Assembly: GCA_946479395.1 (NCBI GenBank)
Contig: CAMLFV010000062.1
Span: 1-13,908 of the forward strand
Length of the DNA stretch: 13,908 nt
Source: an uncultured Flavobacterium sp.
GTDB lineage: Bacteria; Bacteroidota; Bacteroidia; Flavobacteriales; Flavobacteriaceae
Direction: 5' to 3'
Under the pieces are notes generated by a model, which was given only the letters and a program-made list of their open reading frames with translations, made no database searches and was not told the DNA's origin. Each line of letters opens with the position of its first letter. Within the stretch, counting starts at the first letter, position 1. The position numbers were made by a program, and so were the translations under genes. Positions 9,454 to 13,908 of the stretch are shown here, piece by piece.

Positions 9454-9478
9454 AGTTTTTTAAAATGATATTATTATG

Positions 9479-9495
9479 TTGGCTTGATGATTGAA
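9479..9495 (+). promoter_or_regulatory. Candidate sigma-54 (-24/-12) promoter for the dehydrogenase
   Basis: TTGGC, seven bases, then TTGAA matches the sigma-54 layout TGGC-N7-TTGC with the correct spacing of the -24 GG (9481-9482) and the -12 G (9493). The deviation is A instead of C after the -12 G. The predicted start near 9505 leaves about 20 bases before the ATG at 9525. The preceding gene encodes a sigma-54 activator, which makes the match more credible. The alternative is a housekeeping promoter: TATGTTGG at 9475-9482 is one mismatch from TAnnTTTG. Confidence 0.4.
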
Positions 9496-9524
9496 ATAAT
9501 GAAATTCAACATTTAAAAAGTAAA

Positions 9525-10817
9525 ATGAATAAAGAATATAAAATTGCAGTCATTGGTTTAGGATATGTTGGTTTGCCATTGGCAGCGCTTTTTGCTTCCA
9601 AATATCCGGTAGTTGGTTACGATATTAATCAAAAAAGAATCGATGAATTGAAGCAGGGGATCGATGCAACATTAGAGGTTTCAGAAGGAGCTCTAAAAAA
9701 TGTATTGCAATCTGCCAGCCCAATTGATAAAAATCAGGCAGGATTGTATTTTACAACATCAGAAACCGATTTAAAAACTGCAAATTACTACATCATTACC
9801 GTTCCCACACCGGTAGATAAAAACAACAGTCCCGATCTTACACCACTAAAAAAAGCATCAGAATTAGTAGGAAAGGTTTTGAAAAAGGGTGATGTTGTTG
9901 TTTATGAATCTACCGTATATCCGGGTGTTACAGAAGAAGAATGTGTTCCGGTATTAGAACGAGTTTCGGGTTTAAAATTCAACACTGATTTTTTTGCAGG
10001 ATATTCTCCTGAGCGTGTAAATCCGGGTGATAAAGAACGTACCATAGAAAAAATCATGAAAGTTACCTCGGGTTCAACCCCTGAAATTGCTTTGAAAGTT
10101 GATGCTTTGTATCGATCGGTAATTCCTGCAGGTACCCATCTGGCTCCCTCCATTAAAGTTGCCGAAGCTGCTAAGGTCATCGAAAATTCACAGCGCGATA
10201 TTAATATTGCTTTTGTGAACGAATTAGCAAAGATTTTTGCTTTAATGGGTATCGATACCAAAGCGGTATTGAAGGCAGCCGGAACAAAATGGAACTTTAT
10301 GCCGTTTCAGCCCGGATTGGTTGGTGGTCACTGTATTGGGGTAGATCCTTTTTATTTGGCTCAAAAAGCACAGCAAATTGGTTATTATTCCGAATTGATA
10401 CTTTCGGCACGCAGACTTAACGATTCCATGGGGTCCTTTGTAGCATCAGAAGTTGTAAAGCTTATGATTCAAAGCGATCTTAAGGTTAAAAATGCTATTG
10501 TTTTAGTATTAGGAGTAACTTTTAAAGAAAATTGTCCCGACATGCGTAATTCAAAAGTATGGGATGTGGTAGATGGTCTGTTAGATTATGGCTGCAAGGT
10601 TGTAGTTTATGATCCTTGGGTAGATTGGAAAAAGCGTAAAATTCCTACAGGAGTTACAATTGTTGAAAGTTTAGAAACGGATACTTATGATGCAGTTGTG
10701 TTGGCTGTAGCACATCATCAGTTTTTAGATTTAAATATACGAAGTTATCTGAAAGCAGCCGGAGTAATTTACGATGTAAAAGGAGCATTGAATGAAAGAG
10801 TTGACGGCAGACTTTAA
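9525..10817 (+). CDS. tviB: UDP-N-acetylhexosamine 6-dehydrogenase, WbpO/TviB type
   Basis: This is a cytoplasmic NAD-dependent nucleotide-sugar dehydrogenase. It oxidises C6 of a UDP-N-acetylhexosamine (UDP-GalNAc or UDP-GlcNAc in characterised WbpO/TviB enzymes) to the uronic acid used in capsule or O-antigen. The N-terminal Rossmann motif GLGYVG is at 11-16. ESTVYPG near 128-134 and GYSPERVNPG near 164-173 are typical of this subgroup. The catalytic cysteine is C270 in GGHCIGVDP, and a C-terminal UDP-binding Rossmann domain follows with TFKENCPDMRNSK. Length (430) and all key residues are normal, so the enzyme should be active. The gene is monocistronic between two terminators, which is unusual for an enzyme normally found inside a long polysaccharide operon. 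Substrate (GalNAc or GlcNAc) cannot be decided from sequence, so the symbol marks the family only. Confidence 0.92.
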   Translation: MNKEYKIAVIGLGYVGLPLAALFASKYPVVGYDINQKRIDELKQGIDATLEVSEGALKNVLQSASPIDKNQAGLYFTTSETDLKTANYYIITVPTPVDKNNSPDLTPLKKASELVGKVLKKGDVVVYESTVYPGVTEEECVPVLERVSGLKFNTDFFAGYSPERVNPGDKERTIEKIMKVTSGSTPEIALKVDALYRSVIPAGTHLAPSIKVAEAAKVIENSQRDINIAFVNELAKIFALMGIDTKAVLKAAGTKWNFMPFQPGLVGGHCIGVDPFYLAQKAQQIGYYSELILSARRLNDSMGSFVASEVVKLMIQSDLKVKNAIVLVLGVTFKENCPDMRNSKVWDVVDGLLDYGCKVVVYDPWVDWKKRKIPTGVTIVESLETDTYDAVVLAVAHHQFLDLNIRSYLKAAGVIYDVKGALNERVDGRL

Positions 10818-10851
10818 AATCGTAAAATTATATATTCAACACAGACTAAAG

Positions 10852-10875
10852 AAACGGACAAGTGTCCGTTTTTTT
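10852..10875 (+). terminator. Intrinsic terminator after the dehydrogenase
   Basis: AAACGGAC (10852-10859) pairs with GTCCGTTT (10864-10871) around an AAGT loop, and the T-run continues to 10875. It lies 35 bases after the dehydrogenase stop and should end that single-gene transcript. Confidence 0.9.
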
Positions 10876-11068
10876 ACATCATAAATAGAAGCTTTATGTT
10901 TTTTGATTACCTCTTCATAAAATTCATAAAAAGCAAACAATTTAACTAATAAACGGTTCAACAAATAAAATGCAAATATCCCCACCATTTACATGAGCCA
11001 TGTAATCAAATCATCATTTTCAACTTTTTGATCTTTATCAATTAAAAAAAAAACATTAAATTTCCAGT

Positions 11069-11101
11069 CGATCTTAAAAGTAATAAGTCAAAGTAAGATC
11101 G
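11069..11101. repeat. 8-bp inverted repeat in the nucleotidyltransferase leader
   Basis: CGATCTTA (11069-11076) and TAAGATCG (11094-11101) are perfect reverse complements separated by 17 bases, ending 17 bases before the ATG at 11119. The position suits an operator or a leader hairpin near the ribosome binding region. No T-run follows, so it is not a terminator. Confidence 0.4.
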
Positions 11102-11118
11102 TTATAAAACCAAACTTT

Positions 11119-11538
11119 ATGAAGATAGGAATTACATTCAGTGCATTTGATTTATTGCACGCAGGACATATAAAGATGCTTGAAGACGCAAAAAGCCAGT
11201 GCGATTACCTTATTTGCGGATTACAAACCGATCCAACATTAGACCGCCCGGAAAAAAACCGTCCGGTACAAAGCGTTGTAGAACGCTATATACAGCTAAA
11301 AGGTTGCAAGCATGTTGATGAGATTGTGCCTTATGCAACAGAACAGGATTTGGAAGATATTCTACGCTCGTTTAAAATTGATGTTCGTATTTTAGGCGAA
11401 GAATATAAAGACAGAAACTTTACGGGTAGAATTTATTGCGAAGAAAAAGGTATTGAGTTATACTATAATCAGCGCGATCACCGCTTTTCTAGCTCGGGTT
11501 TGCGTAAAACAGTTTCAGAAAAGGAAAGGTTAAAGTAA
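11119..11538 (+). CDS. TagD-like cytidylyl/adenylyltransferase
   Basis: This is a small cytoplasmic nucleotidyltransferase of the HxGH superfamily. It most resembles glycerol-3-phosphate cytidylyltransferase (TagD) and related enzymes that make CDP- or ADP-activated precursors for surface polymers. Visible motifs are FDLLHAGH (10-17) with the catalytic HAGH, GEEYKD at 93-98 where TagD has GDDW, and RFSSSGLR at 122-129 in the position of the TagD RTxGISTT signature. Length is 139 residues, normal for single-domain members. The gene appears intact and begins at ATG 11119 after an AT-rich leader with an inverted repeat. It is followed 49 bases later by a galE pseudogene, so it may be the last working gene of a decayed polysaccharide cluster. 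The substrate is uncertain: glycerol-3-phosphate is the TagD precedent, but Bacteroidota homologues are often annotated only to superfamily level. Confidence 0.85.
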   Translation: MKIGITFSAFDLLHAGHIKMLEDAKSQCDYLICGLQTDPTLDRPEKNRPVQSVVERYIQLKGCKHVDEIVPYATEQDLEDILRSFKIDVRILGEEYKDRNFTGRIYCEEKGIELYYNQRDHRFSSSGLRKTVSEKERLK

Positions 11539-11587
11539 ATCAATCATTATTACAAAGTAGCTTTTTACTGAACAATTCAAAACAACA

Positions 11588-12439
11588 ATGAAAAACAATT
11601 GGTAATAGGTGGTTTGGCATACATTGGTTCACATACCGTGGTAGCCTTACAAAATAATTTTTTTAATGTTTATATAATCGATGATCTTTCCAATTCGCAA
11701 TTAGAAGTTTGGGAGAAAATTACTACAATAACTTATTAGGATTAATAAACGTGCTGGACGCTATGGAAGAAAATAAGGTCGATAACTTTATATTTTCATC
11801 ATCATGTACCGTTTATGGTCAGGCAGATAGTATGCCAATAAATGAAAATCCACCTTTAAAGCGCCCAGAATCTCCTTATGGAAACACAAAAAAGGTGGGA
11901 GAAGAAATTATAGAAGATTTTATAAAGACTACAATAAAAATGCTATTTCATTGCGTTATTTTAATCCTGTAGGTTCTGAATCTCAAGGGTTGTTGGGAGA
12001 TTTACAGATTATTCCAAATAATTTGATGCCTTATATTGTACAAACAGCTGTAGGAATCAGTGAAAGCCTAGGTGTTTTTGGTAACGATTGTGAAACTCGT
12101 GATGGTACCGCTGTACATGATTATATTGATGTGAATGATCTGGCAGATGCACACGTAAAGGCAATGCAGCGCTTGTTAGATAAAAAAAATAGAAATAGTT
12201 TAGAGTTTTTTAATTTGGGTTCTGGTACTGGATCTACCGTATTGGAAATTTTAACTGCTTTTGAGCAGGCAAATAATTTAAAGATTAATTACGAAATTAA
12301 ACCGCGCAGGGCAGGTGATATTGTACAGGCATATGCTGATTATTCTTTTGCAAAGTCAGAATTAGACTGGGAACCAAAAACGCCTTTAAAGACATCTATG
12401 CAAACCGCATGGAAATTTCAGCAACAGTTGGAGAATTAA
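11588..12439 (+). pseudogene. galE: galE pseudogene (UDP-glucose 4-epimerase, frameshifted and internally deleted)
   Basis: This is the remnant of an NAD-dependent UDP-hexose 4-epimerase (extended SDR family, normally about 340 residues). Three segments in different frames align with one GalE. The first (11596 to about 11710) carries the NAD-binding start GGLAYIGSH and IIDDLSNS. The second (about 11712-11926) carries SSSCTVYG and the catalytic SPYGNTK (Y and K retained). The third (11927-12436) carries RYFNPVG, DGTA and the C-terminus. Lesions are: one missing A after the ATG (11591-11595, five A where six restore the frame); a deletion of roughly 55 codons near 11710, removing the segment that would contain the KAVGES region; and one missing A at 11924-11926. 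The third NAD-motif glycine is also changed to Ala (GGLAYIG). The separate open frames at 11709-11972 and 11951-12439 are fragments of this gene, not independent genes. Confidence 0.9.
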
Positions 12440-12442
12440 TAA

Positions 12443-12643
12443 AAAGAGAATCATTACAATTTACAGAAAGATACAATCGATTGGTACTATTTGACTAATG
12501 ATTTAACAGGAAACGAAAAAAAGTTGATTGAATATTACAAAGAACAGAATATGGAAGTCCCGAAATATCTTTTAAACCGAATGAAATATCATAAGGATTT
12601 ACCGTTTTTATCGAAGCAGTTGTATTATAGTAATACAAAATAA
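12443..12643 (+). pseudogene. Orphan C-terminal gene fragment, unrecognised
   Basis: An open frame of 66 codons starts directly after stop codons at the galE end and runs to TAA at 12641-12643. It has no start codon near its beginning; the first ATG is at 12551. The product is hydrophilic, rich in Lys, Tyr and Asn (for example TIDWYYLTND, LIEYYKEQNM, YLLNRMKYHK), and looks like real protein sequence more than random AT-rich translation. It begins four bases after the galE stop without an upstream half, so it is best read as the 3' stub of a gene whose 5' part was deleted. I do not recognise the family. Location suggests a former polysaccharide-locus gene such as a glycosyltransferase, but that is a guess. 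Confidence 0.5.
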
Positions 12644-12668
12644 TTTTAAAATTTAACTTTTTATTAAC

Positions 12669-12702
12669 TTTAATTCGTTTTTTTTTTTTTTTTGTAATTT
12701 TA
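12669..12702 (+). promoter_or_regulatory. T16 tract within a candidate promoter of the lipoprotein gene
   Basis: Sixteen consecutive T residues (12678-12693) lie between a TTTA at 12669-12672 and TAATTTTA at 12695-12702. Each is one mismatch from the Bacteroidota -33 (TTTG) and -7 (TAnnTTTG) elements, and they are 22 bases apart. Slippage in the tract would change the spacing between them. The lipoprotein ATG is 53 bases further on. The promoter assignment is tentative; the tract is plain to see. Confidence 0.4.
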
Positions 12703-12755
12703 TTTCAGCTAGCTAACAAAAACATATTTATTAATTATTTAATTTAGTAAAAATT

Positions 12756-13418
12756 ATGAGAAGATTTAAAAATTTGGCAATCGCCATTGTAAGTGCAATG
12801 TTCCTAACTGTAGGTTTGTATTCATGTAGTAATGATGAAGTTAATAATTCAGAGCAACAGAATATACAAAATGAAAACCTTCAAAACAAACCTGTAAGAA
12901 AATCTGATGCGGGTTATATATATGCCCAAAACTTTTATAGTACCGACATTAGCTTAGGAAGATCAATTGATTTAGTTGACCCTGATACAAATGAAGGTGT
13001 AACTGTTACCGAAGTAACTGTTTACGGTGATTCGCGTGCGCGTGGTTATATTGTAAATAAAGTAGAGAATTATGATTTTCTATATTTTGTAGATGTTGAT
13101 AGAATTAACAATGTGTTAACAAGTTATGAAGTTACTACAGGAACTTTAGAAACTTTTACAAATATTCAAGAAGCTCCAGATTATTTAACTACTGATAAGT
13201 TTGATTTTATCGAGTATTCTCCAGATGCTATGAATACAACTTATGGAAGTGGTTGTGGTTGGTTTAAAAGATTGTGGGGGACTTGTGTGAAAACATTTCC
13301 ACCAAATGATATAGGTGGTGGATTATGTCAACAACGTACAAATACTGTAACTTACCGATTTGGTCAGGTTGTAGATCAAGTTCCTAGTGATGAAATTAAA
13401 CCTTGTAACGAATTTTAA
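12756..13418 (+). CDS. Secreted lipoprotein of unknown function
   Basis: This is a 220-residue predicted lipoprotein, and I do not recognise its family. The signal peptide (basic MRRFK, hydrophobic 7-20) ends in the lipobox L21-Y-S-C24. The next residues are SNDE, an early acidic cluster resembling the Bacteroidota lipoprotein export signal, so exposure on the cell surface is possible. A polar Asn/Gln-rich linker follows (about 27-48), then a beta-rich central part (50-155). The C-terminal segment has four cysteines (C167, C177, C191, C217), which could form two disulfides in the periplasm or outside the cell. The ATG at 12756 is the natural start because the signal peptide begins there. The gene is a single transcription unit with a T16 tract upstream and a strong terminator downstream. 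Its DNA is more AT-rich than the tam genes, which suggests accessory content. Confidence 0.75.
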   Translation: MRRFKNLAIAIVSAMFLTVGLYSCSNDEVNNSEQQNIQNENLQNKPVRKSDAGYIYAQNFYSTDISLGRSIDLVDPDTNEGVTVTEVTVYGDSRARGYIVNKVENYDFLYFVDVDRINNVLTSYEVTTGTLETFTNIQEAPDYLTTDKFDFIEYSPDAMNTTYGSGCGWFKRLWGTCVKTFPPNDIGGGLCQQRTNTVTYRFGQVVDQVPSDEIKPCNEF

Positions 13419-13425
13419 GTAGATT

Positions 13426-13458
13426 AATAGGCTGAAAACTTTCAGCCTATTTTATTTT
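13426..13458 (+). terminator. Intrinsic terminator after the lipoprotein gene
   Basis: AATAGGCTGAA (13426-13436) pairs perfectly with TTCAGCCTATT (13441-13451) around an AACT loop, and a T-rich tail follows. It starts eight bases after the lipoprotein stop codon. The T-run is interrupted by one A, but the stem is strong. Confidence 0.88.
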
Positions 13459-13493
13459 AACTTTTTATATTTATTACTCAAATCAGTTTATCT

Positions 13494-13908
13494 ATGAAAT
13501 ATATTATTTTTTATACTTTATTTATTTTGTTTAATTTGAATGGAAATGCACAGGAAAATATTAAAGGTTTTATAACTTCTGATAATCAAGTTATACCGTA
13601 TGCTTTAATTTATCATAGTTCTAATCAAAAGCCAATATATTCAGATTCTTTGGGTATTTTTAAGTTAAATAATGTTTACGAAAATGATACTATTACAGTA
13701 AAATGTATAGGTTTTGAAGAGAAAATAGTTAAAATTAAAAATATAAATAAGCCTTTAAAAATTGAATTACAAAGAGCAGAAACTTTATTAGATGAAGTTG
13801 TAATAAATGTTATAAATTCTAATTGGGAACGTTTTTTTAATAAACCCAAGGCGCATCTTTGGCCAACATCTATAGGTATACCAGAAGGATTTTCTGCGAT
13901 AACTAAAT
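13494..13908 (+). CDS. Secreted protein with CarboxypepD_reg-like domain (5' part)
   Basis: The frame is open from ATG 13494 to the window edge, giving 138 residues with no stop, so the gene continues beyond the window. A signal peptide is clear (hydrophobic 4-14, likely cleavage after GNA at 17-19). Residues about 22-95 form a single beta-sandwich of the carboxypeptidase D regulatory-like type: IKGFITSDN at the start, SDSLGIFKL in the middle, CIGFEEKIVKI near the end. LLDEVVI follows at 98-104. In Bacteroidota this domain begins SusC/TonB-dependent receptors but also many smaller exported proteins. The sequence after LLDEVVI (WERFFNKPKAHLWPTS) does not look like a TonB plug, so the second group is more likely. 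The preceding terminator makes it the start of a new transcript. Very AT-rich. Confidence 0.75.
   Translation, partial: MKYIIFYTLFILFNLNGNAQENIKGFITSDNQVIPYALIYHSSNQKPIYSDSLGIFKLNNVYENDTITVKCIGFEEKIVKIKNINKPLKIELQRAETLLDEVVINVINSNWERFFNKPKAHLWPTSIGIPEGFSAITK

Larger units (their letters stand above)
10818..11118. other. 301-base non-coding gap between dehydrogenase and nucleotidyltransferase
   Basis: The gap holds the dehydrogenase terminator (10852-10875) and a short inverted repeat TTACAT/ATGTAA (10989-10994, 11000-11005). It also holds an A10 tract at 11044-11053, a weak -7-like TAAATTTC at 11057-11064, and the inverted repeat at 11069-11101. A 50-codon minus-strand frame crosses the terminator (10836-10988) and is not convincing. 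I see no RNA gene or insertion sequence. Confidence 0.6.

Noticed and set aside
10836..10988. 50-codon minus-strand frame beginning MVGIFAFYLL
   Set aside because: It runs through the dehydrogenase terminator hairpin, has no visible ribosome binding site, and its hydrophobic, Lys- and Phe-rich content is what random AT-rich DNA gives.
11709..12439. Two apparent small genes (11709-11972 and 11951-12439)
   Set aside because: Both are frame-shifted pieces of one GalE: their translations join in order, and the shift at 11924-11926 is explained by one missing A.
12707..12714. AGCTAGCT palindrome before the lipoprotein gene
   Set aside because: It is eight bases, self-overlapping, and without a partner or recognisable operator context. 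It is likely chance.
1..13908. CRISPR arrays, tRNA/rRNA genes, transposases, toxin-antitoxin or phage-defence genes
   Set aside because: I looked on both strands and found no regularly spaced repeats, cloverleaf-like sequences or matching protein motifs.

Overview
The window looks like the chromosome of a Bacteroidota organism, most likely class Flavobacteriia. It is AT-rich and has a lipid-modified TamA-type protein next to TamB. Its lipoproteins have short Bacteroidota-style lipoboxes, there is a CarboxypepD_reg-like secreted protein, and AT-rich -7 boxes can be read as TAnnTTTG. I cannot name the genus from sequence alone. All genes that I can support lie on the + strand.

Region by region: (1) 1-358 holds a strong intrinsic terminator for a gene that ends upstream of the window, a perfect inverted repeat, and a candidate promoter. 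(2) 359-7718 is a two-gene operon for the translocation and assembly module. It carries tamB (TTG start, 1679 codons) and a 29-bp-overlapping tamL, an Omp85/TamA barrel with a lipoprotein signal. (3) 7879-9309 encodes an orphan NtrC-class response regulator (receiver, sigma-54 AAA+ ATPase, Fis-type helix-turn-helix) followed by a textbook terminator. (4) 9525-10817 encodes a WbpO/TviB-type UDP-N-acetylhexosamine 6-dehydrogenase. It is bracketed by terminators and preceded by a sigma-54-like -24/-12 element. (5) 11119-12643 looks like the decayed remainder of a surface-polysaccharide locus: an intact TagD-like nucleotidyltransferase, a galE pseudogene with two single-base frameshifts and a deletion of about 55 codons, and an orphan C-terminal gene fragment. 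(6) 12644-13908 is markedly more AT-rich. It holds a T16 tract, a small lipoprotein of unknown function with a possible surface-export signal, a terminator, and the 5' end of a secreted protein with a carboxypeptidase-regulatory-like domain.

The common theme is the outer membrane and cell envelope. TamB/TamL probably serve outer-membrane protein insertion or lipid traffic. The dehydrogenase and nucleotidyltransferase make activated precursors for surface glycans, and the last two genes encode exported proteins. I see no CRISPR array, tRNA, rRNA, transposase or recognised defence system. The most testable new idea is that the sigma-54 activator at 7879-9309 controls the adjacent dehydrogenase. 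The clearest evolutionary signal is the eroded polysaccharide locus at 11588-12643.
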